Made by a program: the position numbers and the translations under genes. From Treponema sp. (GTDB lineage Bacteria; Spirochaetota; Spirochaetia; Treponematales; Treponemataceae): a DNA stretch of 50,755 nt. The DNA lies in the NCBI GenBank assembly GCA_024402635.1, contig JAKSTJ010000015.1, positions 1 to 50,755 on the forward strand, in the 5' to 3' direction. Shown one piece after another: positions 15,819-25,707 of this stretch (positions within the stretch are counted from its first letter, which is position 1; the number at the start of each line of letters is the position of its first letter). A model generated the notes under the pieces. The model worked only from the letters and a program-made list of their open reading frames with translations, was not told where the DNA came from and made no database searches.

Positions 15819-17783
15819 ATGAATTTCCTTAAGAAACTATTTTGTTTTTTAATTTTTATATTTTTCTCATTTAATATGTTTTCAAAAGAAATTGATTCCT
15901 CCGATGAAAACATAAATGGAATTAACTTATGTAACGCCTTTTATTCATTTCTTAAGGAGAATAACACAAATCCTCTTATTCAAACTTTAGTTTCCAGTGG
16001 TGAAAATAATTTTCCCTACAATATATATATTTCAAATAATGATAACTTTTCAAATCTTTCTACACAAAATGATAAATTAATTTTTTCATTCAAAATAGAA
16101 GAAGCCTGGCAACATAAAGATTTAATTTTAACTCTTCAGGAAAAATTAAGCAGTCTTCCAATAAAATCAACTATTTTATTTTTATACGAAACCAGTGATT
16201 CATTTCCGGATTATCATTCAATAAACAGTTGCAACGTATATCTTAATTCCATTGATTTAAATGATAATAATATTGTTTATAACATCACTTTTAATCAAAC
16301 CGAAAATACAATAATTCCTGGAACAAAAGGATATAATTCTCCTTCATGGATGGTTTATCAGGTTTATAATACACTTTTTTCTTCTCAAATCAATTTTAAA
16401 TTTCCATTTATTTTTATAAGTCAGCTTTCTAAATTCCGTTTTGATTCAGATAAGATTCTTTCAACTTTTTTGCAAAATGAAGTTTCCGCAATTACAATTA
16501 ATTTTAATACAGAAAACTTAGATTCTACAAAAATAAATTCTGCTCTGGATTATCTTATTCAGGATTTTGAAAATTCAAAAAATACAGAATGTGATTACCA
16601 TTCATTAATGATAAAATTTGGAGACAAATCTTTCTGGTTGTCGGAAATAAATATTATTAAAATCTTTATTTTTATTGTATTAATAAGCCTCGGCTTTATT
16701 TTTATTCTTGGGTACATAAACATTCAACTGAAAAATGACAGCTGGATACAATTAAAAAAGAACTGGTATACCCTGATTATTATATTTTTAATTTCAATTG
16801 CAGCAGGTTATTTAGGAAAACAATTTTATATTCTGGTAAATGGTTCAAATCTTTCAGGAAAATCTGCCTACGGTCTTATTCTTACTCAAATAATTTTTAC
16901 TTTAACCCTTCTTGCCGTTTTTTTCTTTCTTGAAATATTTATACATAAACCAAAATATACAGGTAAATCCATTGATTTATTGATTTTATTAATAACTTTT
17001 ATTAATCAATTTATCTTCTGCATTGTAGATATTTCTTTATTCCCAATTTTTATGGTTGTATGTATCTTTTCAATTTTATCATTAATTTTTAACAAAAACT
17101 GGAGTCATATAATCCTGTTTGTCTTAATGATAATTTTTACATTTATTTATGCAACTGCTCTAATTCAAAACGCAAATACTGATGAACTAAAATATTTCTT
17201 CTTAACACAAAATCAACTTCCATTAGTATTAGGTTTAATTTTAATGCCAGTTTATTTAATGCTTTTTAGAATCTTTATAGAAATTCAAAAAAATTTTACA
17301 TCAAAGAAAATACCTTTAATAATCATGGGATCTTCTTATCTGGTTTTAATTATTTCATTAATTCTTGCAAACAGTCTCTTTTATTCTAAGTTTAATAAAT
17401 ATGATATTCTTCCTCAAATTATAAATATAGATAATGCACAACAGGAATATACAATTAAATATACTGATAAATTAATTTTTAACGAACTTATAAGATCTAT
17501 TGAATTGGAATCTGAAAAAGAACCTGTTTTAATTCAGATATCTATTGAAGGACAAGAAAGTGTTCCGGTTTTATATTCTGAATATGATTTTACAATTAAA
17601 ACAAATAAAACTGCTGTATTTGATATTCCTGTTTATCCAGGAAAAAAAGTTCATTTTAGTTACGGTTCCAACGGTTTAAAAGAAATAATTACATCCAAAG
17701 TAATTTATAAATCAGAAAATGATTCTCAATATATAGTCCTTACTGATGTATTAGAAACAGAGGATTTAAATGCAGCAAAATAA
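15819..17783 (+). CDS. Multi-pass membrane protein with large extracytoplasmic N-terminal domain
   Basis: The 654-residue protein has a signal-like hydrophobic N-terminus (about 1-22), and an exported domain of about 250 residues (23-275) rich in Asn and Ser. Next come about seven or eight transmembrane helices (about 280-520), then a second soluble domain of about 130 residues with beta character. I cannot name a family. It overlaps the following dinB start by 14 bases, so the two are co-transcribed. The role is unknown; an envelope function is an inference from topology only. Confidence 0.7.
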   Translation: MNFLKKLFCFLIFIFFSFNMFSKEIDSSDENINGINLCNAFYSFLKENNTNPLIQTLVSSGENNFPYNIYISNNDNFSNLSTQNDKLIFSFKIEEAWQHKDLILTLQEKLSSLPIKSTILFLYETSDSFPDYHSINSCNVYLNSIDLNDNNIVYNITFNQTENTIIPGTKGYNSPSWMVYQVYNTLFSSQINFKFPFIFISQLSKFRFDSDKILSTFLQNEVSAITINFNTENLDSTKINSALDYLIQDFENSKNTECDYHSLMIKFGDKSFWLSEINIIKIFIFIVLISLGFIFILGYINIQLKNDSWIQLKKNWYTLIIIFLISIAAGYLGKQFYILVNGSNLSGKSAYGLILTQIIFTLTLLAVFFFLEIFIHKPKYTGKSIDLLILLITFINQFIFCIVDISLFPIFMVVCIFSILSLIFNKNWSHIILFVLMIIFTFIYATALIQNANTDELKYFFLTQNQLPLVLGLILMPVYLMLFRIFIEIQKNFTSKKIPLIIMGSSYLVLIISLILANSLFYSKFNKYDILPQIINIDNAQQEYTIKYTDKLIFNELIRSIELESEKEPVLIQISIEGQESVPVLYSEYDFTIKTNKTAVFDIPVYPGKKVHFSYGSNGLKEIITSKVIYKSENDSQYIVLTDVLETEDLNAAK

Positions 17784-20700
17784 TCACTGGTTTTTACATG
17801 TAGATTTAGATGCATTTTTTGCCTCTGTAGAACAATTGGATCACCCTGAATATAGAGGAAAACCTGTTATTGTTGGTGGAAAACCAGAAGATAAACGAAG
17901 TGTTGTGTCTACTGCATCTTATGAAGCAAGAAAATATGGTGTTCATTCTGCAATGCCAACCGCTCTAGCTTATAGATTATGTCCTCATGGAATTTATGTT
18001 CATGGAAGAATGGAACGATATGCTGAACTTTCTTATAAAATCATGAATATTTTTAAGGAATATTCACCAGACGTAGAACAAATGTCCATTGACGAAGCTT
18101 TTATTGATATAACGGGAACGGAAAACCTGTTTGGTCCACCTGAAGAAACTGCTCTTAAAATAAAAAAACAGGTTTATGATTATACAGGCCTAACAGTTTC
18201 AGTTGGATTAGCAACAAATAAATATCTTGCAAAAATAGCTTCCGGAATGTCTAAACCCGATGGATTTTATTTCATTAAACCAGGAACAGAAGAATCTTTT
18301 ATGCTTTCTTTACCTTTAAATAAAGTCTGGGGCGTTGGTAAAAAAACATTGGAAACTATAAAAAAATCAGGTATTAATTCAACTTTAGAACTTCATGAAC
18401 AATCATTGGAAGTACTTCAGTTTATGTACGGAAATAACATGGGGAACTTTTTATACAATGCTGTCCGAGGAATTGATACAGTTGGATTTGGAAGAACGCC
18501 TAAATCCCATTCTATAAGTACTGAAACAACTTTTATTGAAGATATAACTGACATTTATACTTTAGAAACAAAACTATTGGAATTATGTCATGGATTAATT
18601 TTCAGATTATTAAAGGAAAATTCTTTTTCTAGAACAGCAATGGTCAAAATCCGTTATTCTGATTTTTCTACAGTTTCTATTCAAAAAACAGTTGATTACA
18701 ATATTGTTACATTGGATAGTTTGTTTGAAATTGTAAAACAAATTTTTAATGAAAAATATGATCATAAAACTGGAATCAGATTAATAGGCGTTGGCTTAGA
18801 AAATATTGAATCGAAACCGCAACCAGAACAATTATATCTTTTTGATGATAATAAAAAGAAAAGAAATGTTGAAAAAGCTATTTTAAAAATAGAACAGACA
18901 CATCCTGATATAAAAATTCATAAAGCAAGATTACTCATGAAGAATATAGAAAAAACAACAAAAACTATACTACTCTGCTTGCTATTATTTAATTTCAGTT
19001 TTCTTTTTCACGGACAGCAGAATACAAATCAAACAGATTCCTTGGGAGCGGCAGGTTTATTTCCAGATTCCATTGATACTTCTTCTGAAAATAATGCTGA
19101 TACAGATTTTCCCGAATGGAACCTGGCAAATTCAAATCTAAAATATGACATTTCAGGTTATTGGGCTGCAGAAATTACTGGTGGATTAAATACAACTTTT
19201 GGAAATAATACTTCATTTGGAATTTCAACAACAACTCCAGTTTTTAAACAGGAAATAAATCTCTCGGCCTTAATTAATATTACTGACAACTGGCTTTTCG
19301 ATTTAGATTTTGCAGATAATTTCTCTAAAAACACATACACCTTAAGTTATGAAAACAATGATTATTTAAATTCTTTTTATTTATCAAATCGTAATATTAC
19401 TTTCCCCTTCTACTCTGGCGAATTAAATAATTTTTCTATTTCTGGAGGAGAAAATCAGGCACCTGGAGCAAGTCTTCATCTGGTTGATTTTGAAAAAAAC
19501 AAATGGTCTGCAGATTTTTTAGTACGTTATGATTTTCTATCTCAAAAAGATGCCACATTCTACGGAAAAAATGTTGTAACAGATTTGAACATTCCTTTAT
19601 CTAACTATATTCAAAGCAAATTGTTTATTATTCCAGATTCTTCATTTCTTACAGACATAAAAAATATTTATATTGAAGATGCAAAAGGAAGCTTTATTGA
19701 TAAAAATGGAAGAAAGTTTAAAAAATTAAATGATTCAGAATATAAAACTATTGCTTCAAAAAATCTTTTAATTCTTCAAAATGATATTAGTAATCAGAAT
19801 TATAATGGAAAAATTCCTGAAATTTTAATTACTGTTAATAATTCTTCAATTACGAATTTTTTACATAACTTAGGAAGTTATTCAGATGAATCTTCATTTC
19901 TGGGAAAAATTCAAACTTTTTTTAATGAAGATAATTTATACAAAATAAATTTAGAAGACTATACCTATAAGTTTACAACAGAAATTGATAATACAAATGC
20001 ATTGATTATTCAATCTCCGCAAGGTTTTTCTCCTTTTTTATATTGCAGTTTATATGATTGTGGAATAATTCAGGATGCAGAAGCTTCGATTGTTTCATTA
20101 TCAACAGAAATTGTTAATAAAGAATATTATTCAGAAGTTTCCGAAGATTTATTTGATTTTGTAAAAGATAATTTTTTCTTTGAGAATCATAAATATATAC
20201 AAATCGGTTTATATTCTGAAAAAACAACATCTTTTACAGAACCATGCCAAAGATATCCTTTTGCCAGAACAAATCCTTTTATTTACCTGAATTCCATAAA
20301 TAATTCCGATTTTATTTTAAGAATCAGAAGATATAATTCAATATCCAACTTTGATATTGGAAAAAAAGCTTCTACAGGGAGCATAAAAGTTTATATAAAT
20401 GGAATTCTGGATTCAAATGCTAAATACGAATGTTCCAGTGGATTTGTTACTTTATCAAAAAATGTATCAGAAACTGACAAAATATATATTACATGGAATG
20501 AAGAAACAGATAATATTCAGAACGGAGCTTTGTCTTTAGGAGCAGGATACAAATACAATTTTTCTCAAAATGTAACAGGTGATATTTCCCTGACTTCATC
20601 AATTCCATTTTCACCTTTTACAAAATTTGCTGATTCTGATAATTTATTAAATTCTTTTACAGCAGTATCAGCTGGAATCAATTATTCTAATGATAATCTT

Positions 20701-23628
20701 ACAATTACAGATGGTTTATCCCTTTCACTGACAAATGAAAATCTTACAGGAACTTTACTGGCAAATTATCAAAAAGAAGCGGCTTCTCAAACTTATTATT
20801 TATCTTATTCAAACGGATATAAAACAAATGTGGTTCCTCAATTAAATATAAATAATTCACCTTTGCTGCAGTCTCAAAATAACTGTACAGTTATGAATTA
20901 TTCAGGTATTGGGGACAAAAATATTACAGGATATAAAATTCCTCTTGAATGGGATTTTTCAAACAATAATTTAGAATCACCAAACTGGGCCTCTGTTGAT
21001 ATAAAACTTTCTGCTGGGGATTTCTTATGTAATTCTTCAGAACTTGAAATTGCTCTTCAACCAGCCTCTTTTTATTCTGATATTGATGTTTATTTACAAT
21101 TAGGCATTAAAGCTGAAAAAGATTTTTCAGGCGAAACAAAAAATTTAATACCAACCTGGAAAATTACAGGCACAGAAGATTCAAAAGTTTTGAGTAATTT
21201 TGATTCCACAGATATTAACTGGCAGATAGTAAAAATTAAACTTACAGATTCAGATAGAGCAAAATTAGTTTCAAATCATGATCTCAGACTTATAGTTGTT
21301 TCAAAAGATTCTGGAACAGAATCTGAAAACGGAATTATTTTTACAGGACCTTATGAACCTCGAATTAAAGGAAATCAGGTTATTAATTCTGATAAATTAT
21401 TCACAAATTCTTCATTAGTTTTAATAAATGATAGTCCTTCTGGAAAAGAATTGTTTGAAACAGACAATCAGGGAACAATGATTAACTGGACAACCTTAAG
21501 TTCTATTGGAAGTCCTGAAGATTTTATTTTTTCAACAGAAAATTATTTTAATTATTGTGATTTTTCTAACTACAACAATATAATTTTAGATTTATTTATT
21601 TCAGCAAAAAATGAAAAAGAAATTTCTCTTTTTTCCGAAACCGGGTTTGAATTAATTTTAGACTCTCCATTAGTAAGTGATTCGCCTGCTGTAAAACTAA
21701 ATGTTTCCTCTGAATATTTGAAAGACTTATTAACACAAGGAATTTGGCATACGATCAATATTAATAAAAATTCCAGACAAGTTTTCATTGATAATATAAA
21801 AGTTCCTGATGAATTTTATTACCTGGAAATAAATCAAAAAATTAAACCTTCCAGACAAAAAATTTCTTTTAGTACATGTTCAGGTTCCAGTTTATTTGAA
21901 AATGGATTAATTATAGTTGGAAATCTTTATTTTAAAAATATTAATCCTTATTTTGATGCAAGAAATACACTCAAAATTCAATATGAAAATGAAGAATTAT
22001 TTTTTATTAAAAATCTGAACATTAATCTTTCAAGCCAGCAATCTGCAGTTTTTAGTTTATCAGATAAAGAAAATAATAATGCATCTATAAATGGAACAAT
22101 TGATGGTGAATTTTCTATATATAATTTTGATTTTCAAACTAATTATATATTTGATAGCGACAATTTAAGTAAAGATACCTGGTTACTTAGTCAGACAAAT
22201 CAAAAAATTAAAACTAATACTCCATTATTCAATGTTTTTTCTTTAAGTGATGAACTTTTTTATGATAAAGCAATTAATGAATTTAATAAAAATTCCAAAG
22301 CTGAATTGAATTTAGCTTCATTAAAAGTTCCATTATTCATAAATTTATCTGCAAATGCCTTGAATAATAATAACAATATAAATCAAAGATTATCATCCGA
22401 TTTATCATTTAATGTTGATATATTTAATACAAATTTGATTTTTAAAATAAGTTCATTAATGTCCCAAAAAATTGATAGTAGAACTTCCCATGAATCAAAA
22501 TATTTTAATAATTTTTTTGAAGATTTCTTAAATTCTTACACCCTTGAATTTTCTACAGGAAATGAAAATGCATATTATAGAGCTGAAGAATTAAATGGAA
22601 ATTTAACAATAAAACTTCCAATTTATGATTTAGTACCAGCATTAACATTTTCTCTAAAAGGCGACTATTATAATAAAAATGAACATTTATATTCAGATAC
22701 AATTAATTTTTCCTTAAATATTCCATTTACAGTTTCTTCAAATAAGTTTAACTTCAATATTTCCAAAAATGCAGGTGGAATATCAGGAACATCTGGCTAT
22801 GATTATTTTTCTGATTATAACCAGTTATTTTCAGGCTTAAATCAATATACATGGTATTATTCTTCACTTCCTTTTATCGATTTATTTTCTGATTCTTTCT
22901 ACACTGATTTATATGATCCTTCTTCAATTGAGAAATTTTATTCAACAAAATATGAATTTAACTTGAAGAGAAATTTATCTAATTCTATCACCGATTTATT
23001 TGTTCCAATATCATCCTCAATAGTTATTTCTCGAGACATCACAAGAACAGACAATATTGCAGATATTTATCAAATTAAACTTACTGCAGGAAATGCTTTT
23101 ATTAATTTATTAGGAAATGAAGGTAAATTAAAACTGTTAAAAGCTTTTTCTCAAGATGAATTTAACAGTTATCTTACAACAATAATAAAAATACCAGCAA
23201 CCTCTCCAAAAGACACAACATTTCAAGTTTCCTGGTATGGATCCTTATTACTTTTTATTGATTCCCAAAATTCTGTAAAAACAGGTACAGATATTTCAAT
23301 TGAAACAAATGGTGATTATCAAATAAGAGCAACAGGAATTTGGACACACAAAGGAAATGATAGTATTTTATTACAAATACCATCCCTCTTTATAAATGAT
23401 TTTGACAAAAAACAATCAAAAATTACAAGAAAAGAAAATTTTAACCTTAGTATAAGCAAGAATAATCTTATTCACTCAGAACTTTTTCAGTTCATTCATA
23501 ATTGTGATTTGCAGATAAAAAATAATTACACAATTACAACAGGAATTGGAGCAAGTCTTAAAATTACTGAAAATGCAGCCACAAATTTAGAAACAGAATT
23601 CACAATTGGTGGAAAGATTTTATTCTAG
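17770..23628 (+). CDS. dinB: DNA polymerase IV (DinB) in-frame with a large secreted beta-rich protein
   Basis: One open frame of 1952 codons. Residues 1-389 are a full-length Y-family polymerase for translesion synthesis: HVDLDAFFASVEQ (about 9-21) and SIDEAFID (about 104-111) supply the catalytic acids, followed by the little-finger domain and a C-terminus ending HKARLL. There is no stop. The frame continues from M390 into a hydrophobic signal-like segment and about 1530 residues of beta-rich sequence (described at 18937). AGGA precedes the ATG at 17770. Deleting one base in the CTC before ATG 18937 would recreate a normal CTA-TGA stop overlapping the next start, so this is either a true fusion, a strain-specific frameshift or a sequence error. 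Confidence 0.8.
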   Translation: MQQNNHWFLHVDLDAFFASVEQLDHPEYRGKPVIVGGKPEDKRSVVSTASYEARKYGVHSAMPTALAYRLCPHGIYVHGRMERYAELSYKIMNIFKEYSPDVEQMSIDEAFIDITGTENLFGPPEETALKIKKQVYDYTGLTVSVGLATNKYLAKIASGMSKPDGFYFIKPGTEESFMLSLPLNKVWGVGKKTLETIKKSGINSTLELHEQSLEVLQFMYGNNMGNFLYNAVRGIDTVGFGRTPKSHSISTETTFIEDITDIYTLETKLLELCHGLIFRLLKENSFSRTAMVKIRYSDFSTVSIQKTVDYNIVTLDSLFEIVKQIFNEKYDHKTGIRLIGVGLENIESKPQPEQLYLFDDNKKKRNVEKAILKIEQTHPDIKIHKARLLMKNIEKTTKTILLCLLLFNFSFLFHGQQNTNQTDSLGAAGLFPDSIDTSSENNADTDFPEWNLANSNLKYDISGYWAAEITGGLNTTFGNNTSFGISTTTPVFKQEINLSALINITDNWLFDLDFADNFSKNTYTLSYENNDYLNSFYLSNRNITFPFYSGELNNFSISGGENQAPGASLHLVDFEKNKWSADFLVRYDFLSQKDATFYGKNVVTDLNIPLSNYIQSKLFIIPDSSFLTDIKNIYIEDAKGSFIDKNGRKFKKLNDSEYKTIASKNLLILQNDISNQNYNGKIPEILITVNNSSITNFLHNLGSYSDESSFLGKIQTFFNEDNLYKINLEDYTYKFTTEIDNTNALIIQSPQGFSPFLYCSLYDCGIIQDAEASIVSLSTEIVNKEYYSEVSEDLFDFVKDNFFFENHKYIQIGLYSEKTTSFTEPCQRYPFARTNPFIYLNSINNSDFILRIRRYNSISNFDIGKKASTGSIKVYINGILDSNAKYECSSGFVTLSKNVSETDKIYITWNEETDNIQNGALSLGAGYKYNFSQNVTGDISLTSSIPFSPFTKFADSDNLLNSFTAVSAGINYSNDNLTITDGLSLSLTNENLTGTLLANYQKEAASQTYYLSYSNGYKTNVVPQLNINNSPLLQSQNNCTVMNYSGIGDKNITGYKIPLEWDFSNNNLESPNWASVDIKLSAGDFLCNSSELEIALQPASFYSDIDVYLQLGIKAEKDFSGETKNLIPTWKITGTEDSKVLSNFDSTDINWQIVKIKLTDSDRAKLVSNHDLRLIVVSKDSGTESENGIIFTGPYEPRIKGNQVINSDKLFTNSSLVLINDSPSGKELFETDNQGTMINWTTLSSIGSPEDFIFSTENYFNYCDFSNYNNIILDLFISAKNEKEISLFSETGFELILDSPLVSDSPAVKLNVSSEYLKDLLTQGIWHTININKNSRQVFIDNIKVPDEFYYLEINQKIKPSRQKISFSTCSGSSLFENGLIIVGNLYFKNINPYFDARNTLKIQYENEELFFIKNLNINLSSQQSAVFSLSDKENNNASINGTIDGEFSIYNFDFQTNYIFDSDNLSKDTWLLSQTNQKIKTNTPLFNVFSLSDELFYDKAINEFNKNSKAELNLASLKVPLFINLSANALNNNNNINQRLSSDLSFNVDIFNTNLIFKISSLMSQKIDSRTSHESKYFNNFFEDFLNSYTLEFSTGNENAYYRAEELNGNLTIKLPIYDLVPALTFSLKGDYYNKNEHLYSDTINFSLNIPFTVSSNKFNFNISKNAGGISGTSGYDYFSDYNQLFSGLNQYTWYYSSLPFIDLFSDSFYTDLYDPSSIEKFYSTKYEFNLKRNLSNSITDLFVPISSSIVISRDITRTDNIADIYQIKLTAGNAFINLLGNEGKLKLLKAFSQDEFNSYLTTIIKIPATSPKDTTFQVSWYGSLLLFIDSQNSVKTGTDISIETNGDYQIRATGIWTHKGNDSILLQIPSLFINDFDKKQSKITRKENFNLSISKNNLIHSELFQFIHNCDLQIKNNYTITTGIGASLKITENAATNLETEFTIGGKILF
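18937..23628 (+). CDS. Large secreted, probably outer-membrane, protein (candidate internal start)
   Basis: Translation from the ATG at 18937 would give 1563 residues. It begins MKNIEKTTKT, then a hydrophobic helix (ILLCLLLFNFSFLF) and HGQ, which looks like a signal peptide. The rest is long, low in Cys, rich in Asn, Ser, Ile and Phe, with alternating hydrophobic strands and no catalytic motif that I know. The C-terminus ends in aromatic-terminated strands (GGKILF), as outer-membrane barrels often do. No good Shine-Dalgarno precedes this ATG, so expression would rely on coupling to dinB. It ends three bases from the convergent gene at 23632. Confidence 0.5.
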   Translation: MKNIEKTTKTILLCLLLFNFSFLFHGQQNTNQTDSLGAAGLFPDSIDTSSENNADTDFPEWNLANSNLKYDISGYWAAEITGGLNTTFGNNTSFGISTTTPVFKQEINLSALINITDNWLFDLDFADNFSKNTYTLSYENNDYLNSFYLSNRNITFPFYSGELNNFSISGGENQAPGASLHLVDFEKNKWSADFLVRYDFLSQKDATFYGKNVVTDLNIPLSNYIQSKLFIIPDSSFLTDIKNIYIEDAKGSFIDKNGRKFKKLNDSEYKTIASKNLLILQNDISNQNYNGKIPEILITVNNSSITNFLHNLGSYSDESSFLGKIQTFFNEDNLYKINLEDYTYKFTTEIDNTNALIIQSPQGFSPFLYCSLYDCGIIQDAEASIVSLSTEIVNKEYYSEVSEDLFDFVKDNFFFENHKYIQIGLYSEKTTSFTEPCQRYPFARTNPFIYLNSINNSDFILRIRRYNSISNFDIGKKASTGSIKVYINGILDSNAKYECSSGFVTLSKNVSETDKIYITWNEETDNIQNGALSLGAGYKYNFSQNVTGDISLTSSIPFSPFTKFADSDNLLNSFTAVSAGINYSNDNLTITDGLSLSLTNENLTGTLLANYQKEAASQTYYLSYSNGYKTNVVPQLNINNSPLLQSQNNCTVMNYSGIGDKNITGYKIPLEWDFSNNNLESPNWASVDIKLSAGDFLCNSSELEIALQPASFYSDIDVYLQLGIKAEKDFSGETKNLIPTWKITGTEDSKVLSNFDSTDINWQIVKIKLTDSDRAKLVSNHDLRLIVVSKDSGTESENGIIFTGPYEPRIKGNQVINSDKLFTNSSLVLINDSPSGKELFETDNQGTMINWTTLSSIGSPEDFIFSTENYFNYCDFSNYNNIILDLFISAKNEKEISLFSETGFELILDSPLVSDSPAVKLNVSSEYLKDLLTQGIWHTININKNSRQVFIDNIKVPDEFYYLEINQKIKPSRQKISFSTCSGSSLFENGLIIVGNLYFKNINPYFDARNTLKIQYENEELFFIKNLNINLSSQQSAVFSLSDKENNNASINGTIDGEFSIYNFDFQTNYIFDSDNLSKDTWLLSQTNQKIKTNTPLFNVFSLSDELFYDKAINEFNKNSKAELNLASLKVPLFINLSANALNNNNNINQRLSSDLSFNVDIFNTNLIFKISSLMSQKIDSRTSHESKYFNNFFEDFLNSYTLEFSTGNENAYYRAEELNGNLTIKLPIYDLVPALTFSLKGDYYNKNEHLYSDTINFSLNIPFTVSSNKFNFNISKNAGGISGTSGYDYFSDYNQLFSGLNQYTWYYSSLPFIDLFSDSFYTDLYDPSSIEKFYSTKYEFNLKRNLSNSITDLFVPISSSIVISRDITRTDNIADIYQIKLTAGNAFINLLGNEGKLKLLKAFSQDEFNSYLTTIIKIPATSPKDTTFQVSWYGSLLLFIDSQNSVKTGTDISIETNGDYQIRATGIWTHKGNDSILLQIPSLFINDFDKKQSKITRKENFNLSISKNNLIHSELFQFIHNCDLQIKNNYTITTGIGASLKITENAATNLETEFTIGGKILF

Positions 23629-23631
23629 AAC

Positions 23632-25704
23632 TTATTCTAATGGGGCAAAATATCCACTTTCATCACGACCACTTCTATTCATTAAATATACTTCAGTTTC
23701 AAGTGGCAGAAATTTTTCACCAAAATTAGTTGGTAATATAGAAACATAAGAAAGCTGATAAATCCCCTGAGGAGTATTAATTACATCTTTTACAATTCCA
23801 GTTAATCCTTCTGGTCTAAATACATAATATAGGTCACCAGAAGTATTGTTAATTAAATAATCATATTCTGTACTTACAGCTTCCTGAGAAACCTGTACAA
23901 AAGAAAATCCTATTGAATTATTATTCATATAAGCAGCCATTTCAGCCAGATTATATTTTTCAAATCCTGTATATGAAGTATTTCCATCTGAAATAAAAAT
24001 TATTGATCTTTTCTTTGCTGCACCAATTAAATCATTCGAAGCAAGTCTTAAGGCAAGATCGACAGAAACATTTTCTGATGGCAGATTCTTTAAAGCATCC
24101 AGATTAAATTGCCCCAGCATGTCAGGTTTTCCTACATATTCAGAAAATGGAATTTCTCCTGCAGAAATAATTCTTAAAGTGCCTTTTCCATTCATTGATT
24201 CAACAATCTCTGTTACAGCAGTTTCAATTTCATTTTTATAATTCTGACATGTATAAGATCTATCAATAACTAATGTAATATCACAATATTCATTATTTGC
24301 AACACTACCAATATATTTAAGCTGATTTACAGGTCTATGATTTTCTGTAAAGAAAAAGTTTTCTTCCTGTAAACCCACAACAGGTTGTCTGTGTCTGTTT
24401 TCAACTTTTACTTCAACTTTTACATTTGGGAAATTTGTTGCATCTATTTCTTCAATCTGAACAAATAAACCACCTACAAGTTCCTGAGTTTTTGACATAA
24501 CATAAACTTCATTTGAAGTAAAATCAGTTGCAAGCAGATTATTATTTGCATCAGCTGCAGCCGATGTTACTCTTGATGGAGCATTTCCAGTACTTGCATT
24601 TTCAAAAACAGCACCTGTTTCTGTATCAACAGTCATAATTTTGTTCTGATCACAAATCACAAGTGAACCATTCCAAAATTTTAATGCTTCAGGTTTCTTA
24701 AAAGTTTTTTCTTCAACAAGTTCCCTGATATAATTTCCTGAGCGATCAAACTCGTAAATACAACCTTTATCATCATCTGCAACAAAAACTGATTCATCAA
24801 TTACTGCAATACCAGTTGGACCTTTCAAACCGTCAAATTCCGGCTGTTTTCCACCAAAGAAATATAAACCGTTTCCTTCTTTATCAAATACATCAACACG
24901 TCGATTTCCATAGTCTGTAACATAAATTCTATCAAGAGAATCCACAGCCAGATATTGGGGACCAACTAAATTTCCAATGTCACGTCCTTTTGAACCAATA
25001 TATTTAATGAAAGTACCATTACTCTTTAATAAAGAAAGTCTGTCCCCTGCACTTTCACTTACTAATAAATTATCATCACTTAATCTGATTATATCTAAAG
25101 GCCGGTCAAAACCGTTAATTGGCCCATTTAATCTTTCTACAATTCTACCATTAACATTTATTAATAAAATTTCATTTGTATTATATGCTGTAACCCAACA
25201 AGTACCATCATTATTTGGCAAAACAGAAACTGGTCCGCTAAAGATAAAGTTTTCATTTCTATATCCAGAAAAGCTACCTGCTTCAGATAATCGTGACATT
25301 TTATCAGGAGTATCACCGGTAACTCGTCGTTCTCTTACAACTTCAATTTTATTTTGTAAAAGAAGATCTCCATATCCATTTTCAGAAGCGATATTCCAGT
25401 ATGATAAGGCAGCTCCTTCAAGACCTGCTTTATAATATGCTTTTCCTAACCATTCAAGAATTAAATTATCATCAGGTAAAAGTGATAAAGCCTTTTCAAA
25501 AGCTACAATTGAATCATTATAGGCGCCTTTATAAAAAGCCTGAACACCTCGTCTGAATTCTTCCGCAGCAAAACCTTCTTCACCAGTTCTAATTCTATCT
25601 TCAGGAACATATAAACCTGCAGAATATGTTGTATCAGATTCCTGTGCAGTCATAATAAAAACTAAAGCTGTAACTACACACAAAGAAGTAAAAATCTTTT
25701 TCAT
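23632..25704 (-). CDS. Secreted protein with TPR, NHL-type beta-propeller and VWA domain
   Basis: The 690-residue exported protein has a signal peptide at 1-20. TPR-like helices follow (about 45-110: AFEKALSLLPDDNLILEWLGKAYYKAG). About 140-400 are NHL/SMP-30-like propeller blades (repeats such as LAVDSLDRIYVTDYGNRRVDVFD). A von Willebrand A-type domain (about 470-660) starts ITLVIDRSYT and includes FISDGNTSYTG. The first metal motif is DRSYT rather than DxSxS, so it is partly altered. It probably sits in the periplasm or at the surface as a protein-interaction scaffold. AGG overlapping the upstream TPR stop serves as its ribosome site. Confidence 0.8.
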   Translation of the reverse strand: MKKIFTSLCVVTALVFIMTAQESDTTYSAGLYVPEDRIRTGEEGFAAEEFRRGVQAFYKGAYNDSIVAFEKALSLLPDDNLILEWLGKAYYKAGLEGAALSYWNIASENGYGDLLLQNKIEVVRERRVTGDTPDKMSRLSEAGSFSGYRNENFIFSGPVSVLPNNDGTCWVTAYNTNEILLINVNGRIVERLNGPINGFDRPLDIIRLSDDNLLVSESAGDRLSLLKSNGTFIKYIGSKGRDIGNLVGPQYLAVDSLDRIYVTDYGNRRVDVFDKEGNGLYFFGGKQPEFDGLKGPTGIAVIDESVFVADDDKGCIYEFDRSGNYIRELVEEKTFKKPEALKFWNGSLVICDQNKIMTVDTETGAVFENASTGNAPSRVTSAAADANNNLLATDFTSNEVYVMSKTQELVGGLFVQIEEIDATNFPNVKVEVKVENRHRQPVVGLQEENFFFTENHRPVNQLKYIGSVANNEYCDITLVIDRSYTCQNYKNEIETAVTEIVESMNGKGTLRIISAGEIPFSEYVGKPDMLGQFNLDALKNLPSENVSVDLALRLASNDLIGAAKKRSIIFISDGNTSYTGFEKYNLAEMAAYMNNNSIGFSFVQVSQEAVSTEYDYLINNTSGDLYYVFRPEGLTGIVKDVINTPQGIYQLSYVSILPTNFGEKFLPLETEVYLMNRSGRDESGYFAPLE

Positions 25705-25707
25705 ATT

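Noticed and set aside
17770..18936. A frameshift inside dinB itself
   Set aside because: The DinB sequence is collinear with the family to its normal C-terminal HKARLL, so any frame change must lie at or after the junction, not within dinB.
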